A stretch of DNA of 64,000 nt from Pseudomonas protegens (GTDB lineage Bacteria > Pseudomonadota > Gammaproteobacteria > Pseudomonadales > Pseudomonadaceae): contig NZ_CP060201.1 in the NCBI RefSeq assembly GCF_013407925.2, forward strand, positions 2,108,001 to 2,172,000. The letters are read 5' to 3'. Positions 1 to 8,930 of the stretch are shown here, one piece after another (positions within the stretch are counted from its first letter, which is position 1; the number at the start of each line of letters is the position of its first letter). The notes beneath the pieces are model-generated. The model saw only the letters and a list, made by a program, of their open reading frames with translations, did no database searches and was not told the DNA's origin. The position numbers and the translations under genes are program-made.

Positions 1-5
1 TCAGC

Positions 6-473
6 ATGCTCATCAGAAAAGCTCACAGCGGCGACGCGCAGCGGGTCTTCGACATTCGCAACCGGGCCATCAACCACCAGTGCGCCGGTCACTATCCCGA
101 GGCCGACCTGAAGATCTGGACCGATGGCGAACTGTCGGACTATTTCATCGAGCTGGTGGCGAACACCGGCCATGTCGCCGTCGTCGACAACCAGGTGACC
201 GCCAGCGGCCTGCTCGACCTGGAGACCGGCCAGGTCGACGCGGTGTTCGTCGACCCGGCCTACATGGGGCGCGGCATTGGCCGCCGGATGATGGACTACC
301 TCGAAGAACAGGCGCTGCAGGCCGGGTTGCCCCACCTGATCCTGGACTCGACCCTGAACGCCGCCGACTTCTATCGCCGCTGCGGTTTCGTCGGTGAGCG
401 CATCGCCCAGTACCAGTCGCCCCGGGGCCTGACCCTGGCGTGCGTGCCGATGCTCAAGCACCTGGCCCGCTGA
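6..473 (+). CDS. GNAT family N-acetyltransferase
   Basis: A 155-residue protein with a GNAT (acetyl-CoA dependent N-acetyltransferase) fold. The acetyl-CoA pyrophosphate-binding motif A is seen near residues 81-95 as VDPAYMGRGIGRR, followed by the usual LILDSTLNAADFYRRCGF strand-helix that closes the domain. It fills a single GNAT domain, so the substrate cannot be read from the sequence. It converges with the MFS gene, with only 6 bases between the stop codons. The family call is secure; the function is unknown. Confidence 0.85.
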   Translation: MLIRKAHSGDAQRVFDIRNRAINHQCAGHYPEADLKIWTDGELSDYFIELVANTGHVAVVDNQVTASGLLDLETGQVDAVFVDPAYMGRGIGRRMMDYLEEQALQAGLPHLILDSTLNAADFYRRCGFVGERIAQYQSPRGLTLACVPMLKHLAR

Positions 474-479
474 GCGGCT

Positions 480-1847
480 TCAGGACTTCAGGGGCGCAGC
501 CCCTTGCGCGGCAGGCCCCGCCTCGCCGGAGGCGGCCGCCAGCGGCGAACGCACCTGAATGATCAGCAACGCCGCGAGCAGAGCCGGAATCCCACAGAAG
601 AAGAAAATCTGCTGCACCGGAATGTGCATCGCCAGCAGCAGGCTGCCGAACAGCGGACCGAGGATCGAACCGAAACGCCCGACACCCAAGGCCCAGCCGG
701 TGCCGGTAGCGCGCACCTGGGCCGGGTAGAAGTTGCTGGCAAAGGCGTTCAGGGTCAGCTGGCCGCCGATGATGCAAAAGCCCGCGGCGAACACGAACAG
801 CACCAGGTAGCGCGGGTTGTCATGGTTCAGCCCCAGCAACACGGTGCACAGCGCAGCCGCCGCGAGTACCGCCGCCAGCAAGCGCACCTTGCGTTTCAAG
901 CGGTCGGCGAACCAGGCCATGCAAATCGCGCCCAGGGTGCCGGCAAAAAGAAACATCGAGGTCACCAGGTTGGCCTGCTTCAACGCCAGGCCGCTCTCCA
1001 GCAGCAACGTCGGCAGCCAGCTGATCATGAAATACAGCAGGATCAGGCTGACGAAAAAGGTCGACCAGAGCAGCAGGGTCGGCCGCGCATAGCCGTGGCG
1101 AAACAGCTCCAGCACCGTGAGCTTGCTGTCCGCCTGCGCCTCATCGCCGCTCACGGCAACCGGCGGCTGCCAACCCGGGAGCATCTGCGCGCTGAGCTTG
1201 CGCAGTCGCGCATAGGGCGGCGCGTCCCGCAGCAGGCGCGGCAGGGACTCGGGCAGGCGCCAGAGCAAAAACGGAAACAGCAGCAACGGCGTGATGCCAC
1301 CGGCGAGGAACACCACCTGCCAACCAAAGCGCTCGATAAACCCGGCGGCGACAAAACCACCCGCCGCGCCGCCAAAGGAGAAACCGCAGGCGGCCAGGGT
1401 GACCATCAGGGTGCGCAAGCGCGGCGGCGAATATTCGGACATCAGCGCCATGGCGCTGGGCATCGCCCCACCCATGCCGATGCCGCAGATAAAGCGCGCC
1501 GCCATCAGGCTTTCCAGGGAACGGGTGAACACCATCAGCACCGTCAGGCTGGCGTAGATCAGCACGCAACAGAGCAGGATCCGGCGCACGCCAAAACGGT
1601 CCGCCAGGGGCGTCACCGCCAGGGAGCCCAGGGTCAGGCCCAGCAGGTTGGCGCTGAACACCGGGCCGAAGGCGGCCTTTTCCAGGCCCCAGTCCTGAGC
1701 CAGGGCCGGCACCACATACCCCAGGACCTGGGCATCGTAGCCATCGGTGACCAACAGCAAGGCAAGAAGCAACAGGAGCAACCACTGGTAGCGGGACACC
1801 GGGCGGGCGTCGAGCGCCGCGCGAAAGCTGGCAATCTGATTTTGCAT
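480..1847 (-). CDS. MFS transporter, aromatic acid:H+ symporter type
   Basis: A 455-residue polytopic membrane protein with about 12 predicted transmembrane segments. The loop 2-3 signature (GSLAVTPLADRFGVRRILL) and the second-half repeat (AWFADRLKRKVRLL) are those of the AAHS (PcaK/MhpT-like) family, which imports aromatic acids with protons. The N-terminus (Arg-rich, then YQWLLLLLLALLLVTDGYDAQVLGYV) carries the family's D-G-x-D region in the first helix. It lies directly downstream of, and on the same strand as, the homogentisate operon, so an aromatic acid feeding that route is a reasonable inferred substrate. The 137-base gap holds a very strong hairpin, so it may be expressed separately. 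Confidence 0.85.
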   Translation of the reverse strand: MQNQIASFRAALDARPVSRYQWLLLLLLALLLVTDGYDAQVLGYVVPALAQDWGLEKAAFGPVFSANLLGLTLGSLAVTPLADRFGVRRILLCCVLIYASLTVLMVFTRSLESLMAARFICGIGMGGAMPSAMALMSEYSPPRLRTLMVTLAACGFSFGGAAGGFVAAGFIERFGWQVVFLAGGITPLLLFPFLLWRLPESLPRLLRDAPPYARLRKLSAQMLPGWQPPVAVSGDEAQADSKLTVLELFRHGYARPTLLLWSTFFVSLILLYFMISWLPTLLLESGLALKQANLVTSMFLFAGTLGAICMAWFADRLKRKVRLLAAVLAAAALCTVLLGLNHDNPRYLVLFVFAAGFCIIGGQLTLNAFASNFYPAQVRATGTGWALGVGRFGSILGPLFGSLLLAMHIPVQQIFFFCGIPALLAALLIIQVRSPLAAASGEAGPAAQGAAPLKS

Positions 1848-1951
1848 CGCAAGGTACCTGTTCGGTTTTTATGGTTATGGGCAACGCTGTTGCGCCGATC
1901 ACCGGTAGTGACCGCTCAGGCCCCATTGCGGGGCCCGGGTGATGCAGATGC

Positions 1952-1980
1952 CGCGCGGCCCCGGATGCCGGGGCCGCGCG
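1952..1980. terminator. GC-rich perfect hairpin between maiA and the MFS gene
   Basis: A perfect 13-bp stem (CGCGCGGCCCCGG and its complement) closes on a 3-base loop (ATG), just after the maiA stop on the minus strand. No T-run follows in that direction, so it is not a canonical intrinsic terminator. It could trim or stabilise the hmgA-fahA-maiA transcript end or attenuate read-through into the MFS gene. Confidence 0.5.
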
Positions 1981-1984
1981 CAGG

Positions 1985-2623
1985 TCAGGCCGGGGTGTCG
2001 GGCTGATTGGCCGGGTGCGCGGCCTGGAACGCCGGATGCGCAGCGGCCAGGGCCGCGACCCGAAGAATCCGCGGATAGGCGTCCAGCGGCACCTTGAAAC
2101 GCTCGGCCGCGTACAGCTGGGGAATCAAGAACACATCGGCCAGCCCCGGCTGCTCGCCAAAGCAGAAGCCCTGATCGCCGATCAGTTGCTCCAGGGCCGC
2201 CAGACCCTGGCTGATCCAGTGAGCGATCCACACCTGCAACTGCTCTTCTTCATGGCCCCACTCGCGCAGCAGGTTGAGGGTGCTGGAGTTGTGCAGCGGA
2301 TGGACGTCGCAACCGATGATCGCCGCCACGGCCCGTTCCCGAGCACGGCTGGCCAGGTCCTCGGACAGCAGCGGCACCTGTGGATAACGCTCCTCCAGGT
2401 ACTCGATGATCGCCAGCGACTGGATCAGCAGGTCGCCGTCGTCGGTGCGCAGCGCCGGCACCCGGCCCTGGGGGTTGATGCCCAGGTATTCCGGCTGGCG
2501 GTTGGCGCCGCCCTTGGGCACCAGCAGGTTGACCGGAATCGCCTGGAACTCCAGGCCCTTGAGGGCCAGGGCAATCCGCACCCGATAGGAGGCGGTGGAA
2601 CGGTAGTAGGTATAGAGCTGCAT
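1985..2623 (-). CDS. maiA: maleylacetoacetate isomerase (zeta-class GST)
   Basis: Glutathione-dependent isomerisation of maleylacetoacetate to fumarylacetoacetate, the second step after homogentisate ring cleavage. The 212-residue length is normal for the zeta GST family. The N-terminal thioredoxin-like domain begins MQLYTYYRSTASYRVRIAL, the bacterial form of the zeta glutathione-binding motif, and the C-terminal helical domain contains FCFGEQPGLADVFLIPQLY. The longer open frame upstream was rejected because it runs into fahA and lacks the family's N-terminus; the chosen ATG leaves 11 bases after the fahA stop. It is the third gene of the hmgA-fahA-maiA operon. Confidence 0.95.
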   Translation of the reverse strand: MQLYTYYRSTASYRVRIALALKGLEFQAIPVNLLVPKGGANRQPEYLGINPQGRVPALRTDDGDLLIQSLAIIEYLEERYPQVPLLSEDLASRARERAVAAIIGCDVHPLHNSSTLNLLREWGHEEEQLQVWIAHWISQGLAALEQLIGDQGFCFGEQPGLADVFLIPQLYAAERFKVPLDAYPRILRVAALAAAHPAFQAAHPANQPDTPA

Positions 2624-2634
2624 GGGGCTCTCCC

Positions 2635-3939
2635 TTAACGTGCCGGTTGGACCGTGCCACGGCATTCGCCGAAGCCGATGGAGGCGAAACCTTCGCGGCG
2701 GCAACGCCCGCGCAGGATGATTTCATCGCCGTCTTCGAGGAACTTGCGCACCTCGCCGGAGGCCAGCTCGATGGGTTTCTTGCCGCCTTCGGTGATCTCC
2801 AGCAGGCTGCCGAACTGGCCGCTTTGCGGACCGGACAAGGTGCCTGAACCAAACAGGTCACCGGCCTGCAACTGGCAGCCGTTGACGCTGTGATGCGCGA
2901 CCATCTGCGCCACGGTCCAGTACATGTACTGGGTGTTGCTCAGGGTCAGGCGGTGGGCCGGCAAGCCCTGCTCGCGCATGGCCTGGGTGATCAGCAGCAC
3001 TTCCAGCTCGATGTCGAAGCCGCCAGCGGCCTGGTCGCGCTTGTCCAGCAGATAAGGCAAGGGTTGCGGATCGCCTTCCGGGCGCGGCGCCTGGGCCTGG
3101 CGGAACGGCTCCAGGGCTTCGGCGGTCACCACCCAGGGCGAAATGCTGGTGATGAAGCTTTTCGACAGGAACGGGCCCAGCGGCTGGTATTCCCAGGCCT
3201 GGATATCCCGCGCCGACCAGTCGTTGAGCAGGCAGAAACCGGCGATGTGCTCGGCGGCGTCGCCAATCGCGATCGGCTCGCCCATCTCGTTGCCCTGGCC
3301 GATCCAGATGCCCAGCTCCAGTTCATAGTCCAGGCGCGCGCAGGGGCCGAAGGTCGGCTCGCTCTGCCCGGCCGGCAGGGTCTGGCCCTTGGGCCGGCGC
3401 ACGTCGGCACCGGAAACCCGGATGGTCGAGGCCCGGCCGTGGTAGCCGATGGGCACGTACTTGTAGTTGGGCAACAGGGGGTTGTCGGGGCGGAACAGCT
3501 TGCCGACGTTCTGCGCGTGTTCGATGCCGACATAGAAGTCGGTGTAGTCATTGATCTTGGCCGGCAGGTGCATCTGGCAATCGGCCGCCAGGGGCAGCAG
3601 TTTCGCGCCCAGTGCCTCGATCTTGCTGCACAGGCTGCTGCCTTCGCCGAGCAGTTCCAGCAGGCGCTCACGCAGGGCGACCCGGGCCGGGCGGCCAAGC
3701 TGGAAGAACGCGTTCAACTGACCACCACGGGCGGCTTGCACCGCGGCCTTGGCCTGGCCTTCGAACAGGCCGGCGTCCAGCGCCGCTTCCAGGTCGAAAA
3801 TCTGTTCGCCGATGGCGACCCCGCTGCGGGGTGCCGAACCCTGGGTGCTGAAAACGCCCAGGGGCAGGTTCTGCAACGGGAAGTCGGGGTGACCGTTGGC
3901 GGACTCGACCCAGCTACGGGTGATGGTGGGCAAGGTCAT
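2635..3939 (-). CDS. fahA: fumarylacetoacetase
   Basis: Hydrolyses fumarylacetoacetate to fumarate and acetoacetate, the last step of tyrosine/homogentisate catabolism. The 434-residue length is typical. An N-terminal SH3-like domain (to about residue 115) precedes the FAH catalytic barrel. The metal/substrate region NDYTDFYVGIEHA and the pattern PIGYHGRAST are both intact, as is the later ELELGIWIG glutamate cluster that contributes metal ligands. Its ATG lies 3 bases after the hmgA stop, so translation is probably coupled. Also called hmgB in P. putida. Confidence 0.96.
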   Translation of the reverse strand: MTLPTITRSWVESANGHPDFPLQNLPLGVFSTQGSAPRSGVAIGEQIFDLEAALDAGLFEGQAKAAVQAARGGQLNAFFQLGRPARVALRERLLELLGEGSSLCSKIEALGAKLLPLAADCQMHLPAKINDYTDFYVGIEHAQNVGKLFRPDNPLLPNYKYVPIGYHGRASTIRVSGADVRRPKGQTLPAGQSEPTFGPCARLDYELELGIWIGQGNEMGEPIAIGDAAEHIAGFCLLNDWSARDIQAWEYQPLGPFLSKSFITSISPWVVTAEALEPFRQAQAPRPEGDPQPLPYLLDKRDQAAGGFDIELEVLLITQAMREQGLPAHRLTLSNTQYMYWTVAQMVAHHSVNGCQLQAGDLFGSGTLSGPQSGQFGSLLEITEGGKKPIELASGEVRKFLEDGDEIILRGRCRREGFASIGFGECRGTVQPAR

Positions 3940-3942
3940 GGG

Positions 3943-5247
3943 TTATCTCCGATTCGGGTTGAAGGTGACGGGCAGCGAGGCCCAGCAAGCATCGTAGTCG
4001 TTCTGCAGCTGCGGGCACTCCAGGGCGAACTGGCTCGGGCGCAGCACCTGGCTGGTTTCGAACATGAAGGCCATGGTGTTGTCGATCTTGGCCGGTTGCA
4101 GCTCGACGTTGATCGCCTTGGTGCAGGTTTCGCCGTCCGGGCCGTGGGCGCTCATGCAGCTGTGCAGCGACGCCCCGCCGGGCAGGAAGCCTTCGGCCTT
4201 GGCATCGTAGGCGCCCTGGATCAGGCCCATGAACTCGTTCATCAGGTTGCGGTGGAACCACGGTGGACGGAAGGTGTTCTCGGCCACCATCCAGCGTGGC
4301 GGGAAGATCACGAAATCCAGGTTGGCCAGGCCCGGCACGCTGGTGGGCGAGGTCAATACGGTGAAGATCGACGGGTCCGGGTGGTCGAAGCTGACCGTGC
4401 CGATGGTGTTGAAACGGCGCAGGTCGTATTTGTACGGCACGTTGTTGCCGTGCCAGGCGACGACGTTCAGCGGCGAGTGGTCGAGCTCGCAGCCCCAGAG
4501 TTCGCCAAGGTACTTCTGGACCAGCGTGGTGGGCTGGCGCAGGTCTTCGTAATGAGCCACCGGCGCCAGGAAGTCACGGGGGTTGGCCAGGCCGTTGCTG
4601 CCAATCGGCCCGAGGTCCGGCAGGCGCAGTGGCGCACCGTGGTTCTCGGCGACGTAGCCACGGGCTTGCGGGTCCAGCAGCTCGATGCGGAATTTCAGGC
4701 CGCGCGGCAGCACGGCGATTTCCAGCGGCTCCAGCGCCAGCACGCCCAACTCGGTGACGATGCGCAAGCGGCCCAGTTCCGGCACCAGCAGCAGTTCGCC
4801 ATCGGCGTTGAAGAACACCCGCTCCATGGAACGGTTGGCGCGGTAGTGATAGACGCTGATACCCGCCGGATGCTGCGCCGCGGAGTTGGCCACCATGGCC
4901 ACCAGGCCATCGATGAAGTCGGTGGGCTCGCTTGGAATCGGCAACGGGTTCCAGCGCAGGCGGTTGGGGGTCACCTCACCCAACGGGCCGCCCGCCAGTT
5001 GCCGCGCCAGCTTGGCGAAGGCCGGGTGCTTGGCCGAAGGCTGGATGCGGTACATCCAGGTGCGCCGGGCTTCGCTGCGGGTCATGGTGAAGGCGGTGCC
5101 GGAAAACAGTTCGGCGTAAAGGCCGTAGGGGGCTTTTTGCGGGGAGTTCTGACCGATGGGCAGTGCGCCCGGCAGGGCTTCGCTGGCGAATTCATTGCCG
5201 AAGCCCGATTGGTAGCTGAGGGCCGACGCCGAAGAATCGAGGTTCAT
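3943..5247 (-). CDS. hmgA: homogentisate 1,2-dioxygenase
   Basis: Fe(II) extradiol dioxygenase that opens the homogentisate ring to maleylacetoacetate; its loss causes brown pyomelanin in pseudomonads. The 434-residue length matches bacterial HmgA. The iron-centre region is intact: [27 protein letters not shown] (given here in two pieces: [15 protein letters not shown], then [12 protein letters not shown]). The start chosen (MNLDSS) is preceded by a strong AGGAGG ribosome site 4 bases upstream, whereas an in-frame ATG 39 bases earlier has none and would intrude on the promoter. First gene of the operon; divergent from hmgR across a palindromic operator. Confidence 0.97.
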   Translation of the reverse strand: MNLDSSASALSYQSGFGNEFASEALPGALPIGQNSPQKAPYGLYAELFSGTAFTMTRSEARRTWMYRIQPSAKHPAFAKLARQLAGGPLGEVTPNRLRWNPLPIPSEPTDFIDGLVAMVANSAAQHPAGISVYHYRANRSMERVFFNADGELLLVPELGRLRIVTELGVLALEPLEIAVLPRGLKFRIELLDPQARGYVAENHGAPLRLPDLGPIGSNGLANPRDFLAPVAHYEDLRQPTTLVQKYLGELWGCELDHSPLNVVAWHGNNVPYKYDLRRFNTIGTVSFDHPDPSIFTVLTSPTSVPGLANLDFVIFPPRWMVAENTFRPPWFHRNLMNEFMGLIQGAYDAKAEGFLPGGASLHSCMSAHGPDGETCTKAINVELQPAKIDNTMAFMFETSQVLRPSQFALECPQLQNDYDACWASLPVTFNPNRR

Positions 5248-5329
5248 GGAGCCTCCTGGAAGTTGGAATAGGCAGGGGCCCACCACTCCTTCGCAAGAGT
5301 TATCGGCACGCCTGGGTTGTTTTTATCGT

Positions 5330-5358
5330 AATCCAATTACGCATAACGTAATTTGATT
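5330..5358. promoter_or_regulatory. putative HmgR operator (29-bp palindrome)
   Basis: The dyad AATCCAATTACG-N5-CGTAATTTGATT has a perfect 7-bp core (AATTACG-N5-CGTAATT at 5335-5353) and only one mismatch across the 12-bp arms. It lies midway between the divergent hmgA and hmgR starts, the position expected for an IclR-family repressor controlling hmgA and perhaps itself. In P. putida HmgR is known to bind a palindrome in this same intergenic region and to release it with homogentisate; equivalence here is inferred. Confidence 0.75.
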
Positions 5359-5414
5359 GCCTAGGAGCGTCAAGCTATAAAGACCGCCACTTGTCACGGG
5401 ACCCCGACACCTCC

Positions 5415-6215
5415 ATGGAAAAGCCGCGCAGCACCAGCGACAGCACCGGTAAACAGAAAGTCCGCTCGGCCGAAGTCGGCACCGACATCCTCAAGGCCCT
5501 GGCCGAACTGTCACCGGCCACGTCGCTTTCGCGCCTGGCCGAACATGTGCAAATGCCCGCAAGCAAAGTGCACCGCTACCTGCAGGCGCTGATCGCCAGC
5601 GGCTTTGCCGAGCAGAACAGCGCCACCAATCATTACGGCCTGGGCCGCGAAGCCCTGCGCGTGGGCCTGGCGGCCCTGGGCAGCATGGATGTGTTGAAAG
5701 TCGGCGCCCTGCCCCTGGCGGAGCTGCGCGATGAATTGAACGAAACCTGTTTCCTCGCGGTATGGGGCAACCAGGGCGCGACCGTGGTGCACATCGAGCC
5801 GGCGGTGCGCGCGGTGACCGTGGTCACCCAACTGGGCTCGGTGCTGCCGCTGCTCAGTTCATCCACCGGGCTGGTGTTCAACGCCTACCTGCCACACCGG
5901 GAAACCCTCGATCTGCGCCAGCAGGAACTGGCCAGCGGCGCGCCCCATGCCCTGGCCGACCCGCAGGTCCACGATGCACTGGCGGAGCAGATTCGCCAGC
6001 GCGGCCTGCACCATGTCCACGGCCTGCTCATGCCCGGGGTCGATGCGCTGTCGGCGCCGGTGTTCGATGCCACCGGCAAGATTGCCGCCGTGCTGACCGT
6101 GGTGGGGCCGACTTCGCTGTTTCACGCCGATGAACATGGGCCGGCGGCCCAGCGCCTGCTGGCGGCCAGCGCCGCCGTGAGCTGGCGCATGGGCTATCAG
6201 GCGCAGCCCGAGTAA
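5415..6215 (+). CDS. hmgR: IclR-family repressor of the homogentisate operon
   Basis: A 266-residue IclR-family protein. The N-terminal winged helix-turn-helix spans about residues 15-75 (ILKALAELSPATSLSRLAEH then KVHRYLQALIASGFAEQ). The C-terminal effector-binding domain carries the IclR pattern around VVHIEPAVRAVTVVTQLGS and the terminal block FDATGKIAAVLTVVG. Divergent from hmgA, so it is the expected homogentisate-responsive repressor. The ATG at 5415 is preferred over an in-frame TTG at 5391 because a TATAAA-like -10 lies about 35 bases upstream of it; the Shine-Dalgarno is weak for either. Confidence 0.88.
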   Translation: MEKPRSTSDSTGKQKVRSAEVGTDILKALAELSPATSLSRLAEHVQMPASKVHRYLQALIASGFAEQNSATNHYGLGREALRVGLAALGSMDVLKVGALPLAELRDELNETCFLAVWGNQGATVVHIEPAVRAVTVVTQLGSVLPLLSSSTGLVFNAYLPHRETLDLRQQELASGAPHALADPQVHDALAEQIRQRGLHHVHGLLMPGVDALSAPVFDATGKIAAVLTVVGPTSLFHADEHGPAAQRLLAASAAVSWRMGYQAQPE

Positions 6216-6225
6216 CCAGCGCCCC

Positions 6226-8781
6226 TCAGCTCATCAGCCCCAGGGCCTGGGCCTTGGCCACGGCCTGGGTGCGCCGCTCCACCCCCAGCTTGCTGTGGAT
6301 CCTGCGACCGTGGGTCTTCACCGTGTGCAGAGAGATGAACAACTGCTCGGCAATCTGCTGGTTGGAGCAGCCCTGGGCTATCAATTGCAGCACCTGCAAC
6401 TCCCGCAGGCTGAGCAGGCTCTCGTGATGCTCTGGCGGCGCCTGGGCCGCCAGGGCGGGCGAGCTGTCGGCTGGCGGCAGCAAGCCCGGTTGCCGCAGGC
6501 GCAACTCGTGCAGGGCGTGGGGCAGATTGCACCGCGCCGCCAGGGCCTGCCCGGCCTCCAGGGCCTGGGCCGCCAGAGCCTGATCGTCGAGCCTGAAGGC
6601 CACCTCGGCCAGGACCAGTTGCACCTGGACCTCCAGCCCCAGCATGCCGTGGCGCCGAGCCCGGGCCAGCAGCCCCTGCAAGGTGGCCACCGGCGCCTGG
6701 GCCCGTCCCAGATGCACCTCGGCCAGCACCAGCAGGCATTCGATACTCGGGATCAGTTCCAGACTGGCCGGAGGCGCCTGCAGTGCCTGGGGCCCGCGAT
6801 AATGCCGGAGTACCCGGCTCAGGGCTTCGTGAGCCAGATCCGCCCGCCCCTGCTGCAGCCAGAGTTGGCTGCTGACCTGCAACAGCACGCCACGGTAGAC
6901 GCTGTCCGGAATCTGCCGTTGCTGCATCAGTCGCTCGGCGTCTCGCAGGCGGACGAAGGCCTGGGCGTAGTCGCCCTGGTTGGCCGCCAACTGGGCCTCA
7001 CCGAGAAAGCCGTACAAGGCGCGCTTGTCATGACTGATCAGGCAATCCTCAAGGCCACGGCGAAAATACCCGGCTGCTTGCTGATCCTGTCCCTGACGCA
7101 GGGCCAGACGCCCCAGGCGCAAGGCCAGGCGCCCCAGCAAGGGCGTGGCCCGCAGTGCTTGCCCGGACAAGCGCTCGATCACCTGTTCCAGCAGGCTCTG
7201 CGCCCGATGCGGCGCGCCGCGCTGTTCCAGCAGTTGGGCATGGTCGAGCTCCAGCAGGCCTTCGAACAGCAGCGCATCCTGGGCCCGGGCCAGGCACAGG
7301 GCTTGCCGATTGAGGGACTGGGCCACGTCCAGCTCGCCACACAGCAAGGCTTGCTGAGTCAGCCCGGACAGGCACAGCAGGCGGGTGGTCCAGGCGCTGT
7401 CGTCCAAGGCGTTCAAGGCTTCGCGAAAATGCTGCCGCGCGGCCTCCATGCGCCCGCCCAGGTGCAACAGCCAGCCCTGCTGCGCCTGCCAGCGGGCCAG
7501 TAGCTGACGCTGTTCGGCGGCCGACGGTTGCGGCGTGAAACGGGCCATCTGGGCCATGCACTGCTCGGCCTGTTCGAAGCGTCCGGCAAACAGCATGGCC
7601 GCCGCCAAGAGCCCCAGTAACTGCGGACTGCCCAGCAACAGCTCGGCGCCCTGGCGCTCGTGCAGTTGCAACAACAGCAAGCCATTGAGGCGCTGGAACA
7701 GGAACTCGATATTGAAATGCTCCAGCAGGCTGACCGCCACTTCATATTCCTCGGCCAGCAGCGCCTGCTCAAAAGCCGACTGCCAATCCTCCTGAGCGGT
7801 AAACCACTGACAGGCCCGGCGATGCCAGGAGCGCGCCGTGGGCCAGGCTTCATCGCGCATCAGCCGGGCCAGGGGCGCAAACACCTGCAGCCAGTCGGCA
7901 CCGCCTTCCCAGGGTTCGATAAAGCAGCCCAGGTCCTGCAGGGTGCGCAGGTACTGGGCCCCTTCTCCGGCGCCAAACAGGTGCTCGCACAGCTCGGCAT
8001 TGAACCGCGGCATATGGGCCAGCACTTGCCAGACTTCCGCCAGTTCCGCGGGCAACACGCTGAACAGCTCGTGCTCCAGGTATTCGAGCAAGGTGTTGGG
8101 GCGCCCGGGCTTGCAGGGCTGGGTGACCCGCTCGCTGCCGTCGAGCAAGGCGATACGCACCCCCGCGCACCAGCCGCCGCTGCGTTGCAGGACGCGGCTG
8201 GCGGTTTGCGTACACAAGGGTTGCGGCAGGCGTTGCAGCAAACCCTCGATATCGTTCTGGCTGAACGCCAGGGCGCTGCCGTCCAGTTCGTAGAGCTGGT
8301 CGTCCAGCAACAGTCGTGGCCAGTTGCATTGAGGTCGGCGGCGGCTGCCGATCCACCAGGTGAGTACGGGGTTGTCGACGCTCAGCAAGCGGTCCAGCAG
8401 CAGGTCCAGATCGGCCGCCGGCAGCCGGCAATAGTCATCGATACACAGCCAGGCCGGGCCCGACAGCTGCGCCAGATGGGCCAGCAGCGCTGCCGGTTCG
8501 GCCATGGCCAGGCCCAAGGCCGAGGCCAGGGCGCGACACAGCTCCTCGGGGGTCTGCCGCGCGCCGCCCAGGGGCAACCAGATGACCCGGCAGCCCTCGG
8601 GGGCCTGCTGCAGGCATTCGCTGAGCAGCGCGGTCTTGCCGCTGCCGGCGGGGGCGCACAACAACTTGACCCGCGCGCTGGAGAGCAGCAGGGGCTCACT
8701 CAGGTGGCGGCGTGGAGCATGATGGGAGGACAAACGGGGCATGAACCCGGGACGCTCTGGACAACGAGTCATGGCAGTCAT
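6226..8781 (-). CDS. MalT-like LuxR-family ATPase regulator (LAL type)
   Basis: An 851-residue large ATP-binding LuxR regulator. Near the N-terminus a Walker A motif (CAPAGSGKTALLSE, about residues 41-54) and a Walker B-like strand (WLCIDDYCRL, near residue 113) define the NTPase. A long helical, TPR-like middle follows. The C-terminus holds a LuxR DNA-binding domain (LSLRELQVLQLIAQGCSNQQ, continuing IAEQLFISLHTVKTH). Such proteins bind an inducer and ATP, then activate promoters. It lies directly downstream of, and on the same strand as, the DUF1302/DUF1329 operon but beyond that operon's terminator. It is the likely regulator of the neighbouring genes; the inducer is unknown. An alternative ATG lies 9 bases inside. 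Confidence 0.88.
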   Translation of the reverse strand: MTAMTRCPERPGFMPRLSSHHAPRRHLSEPLLLSSARVKLLCAPAGSGKTALLSECLQQAPEGCRVIWLPLGGARQTPEELCRALASALGLAMAEPAALLAHLAQLSGPAWLCIDDYCRLPAADLDLLLDRLLSVDNPVLTWWIGSRRRPQCNWPRLLLDDQLYELDGSALAFSQNDIEGLLQRLPQPLCTQTASRVLQRSGGWCAGVRIALLDGSERVTQPCKPGRPNTLLEYLEHELFSVLPAELAEVWQVLAHMPRFNAELCEHLFGAGEGAQYLRTLQDLGCFIEPWEGGADWLQVFAPLARLMRDEAWPTARSWHRRACQWFTAQEDWQSAFEQALLAEEYEVAVSLLEHFNIEFLFQRLNGLLLLQLHERQGAELLLGSPQLLGLLAAAMLFAGRFEQAEQCMAQMARFTPQPSAAEQRQLLARWQAQQGWLLHLGGRMEAARQHFREALNALDDSAWTTRLLCLSGLTQQALLCGELDVAQSLNRQALCLARAQDALLFEGLLELDHAQLLEQRGAPHRAQSLLEQVIERLSGQALRATPLLGRLALRLGRLALRQGQDQQAAGYFRRGLEDCLISHDKRALYGFLGEAQLAANQGDYAQAFVRLRDAERLMQQRQIPDSVYRGVLLQVSSQLWLQQGRADLAHEALSRVLRHYRGPQALQAPPASLELIPSIECLLVLAEVHLGRAQAPVATLQGLLARARRHGMLGLEVQVQLVLAEVAFRLDDQALAAQALEAGQALAARCNLPHALHELRLRQPGLLPPADSSPALAAQAPPEHHESLLSLRELQVLQLIAQGCSNQQIAEQLFISLHTVKTHGRRIHSKLGVERRTQAVAKAQALGLMS

Positions 8782-8881
8782 TGCGGCAAGCCTTTTTTAT
8801 AGTTTTAGCCAGCGTGCCCCCACCCTAGCCCCGACCTCTCGACCTGTTGAAGAAGTATTCAGCGGGCTGATCCCCCGCCAT

Positions 8882-8908
8882 AAAAAAGGCGACCGGACGG
8901 TCGCCTTT
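8882..8908 (-). terminator. intrinsic terminator after the DUF1329 gene
   Basis: A stem GGCGACC / GGTCGCC with loop GGAC is followed on the minus strand by six Ts (plus-strand A-run 8882-8887). It ends the DUF1302-DUF1329 operon and separates it from the LuxR-type gene. Confidence 0.85.
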
Positions 8909-8930
8909 CAACCTCGTGCGTCACTCGCGC

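Noticed and set aside
2890..5271. A 793-codon open frame on the plus strand across fahA and hmgA
   Set aside because: It lies wholly antisense to two certain enzymes and has repetitive Gln/Val/Gly/His-rich composition, the usual by-product of high-GC codon use.
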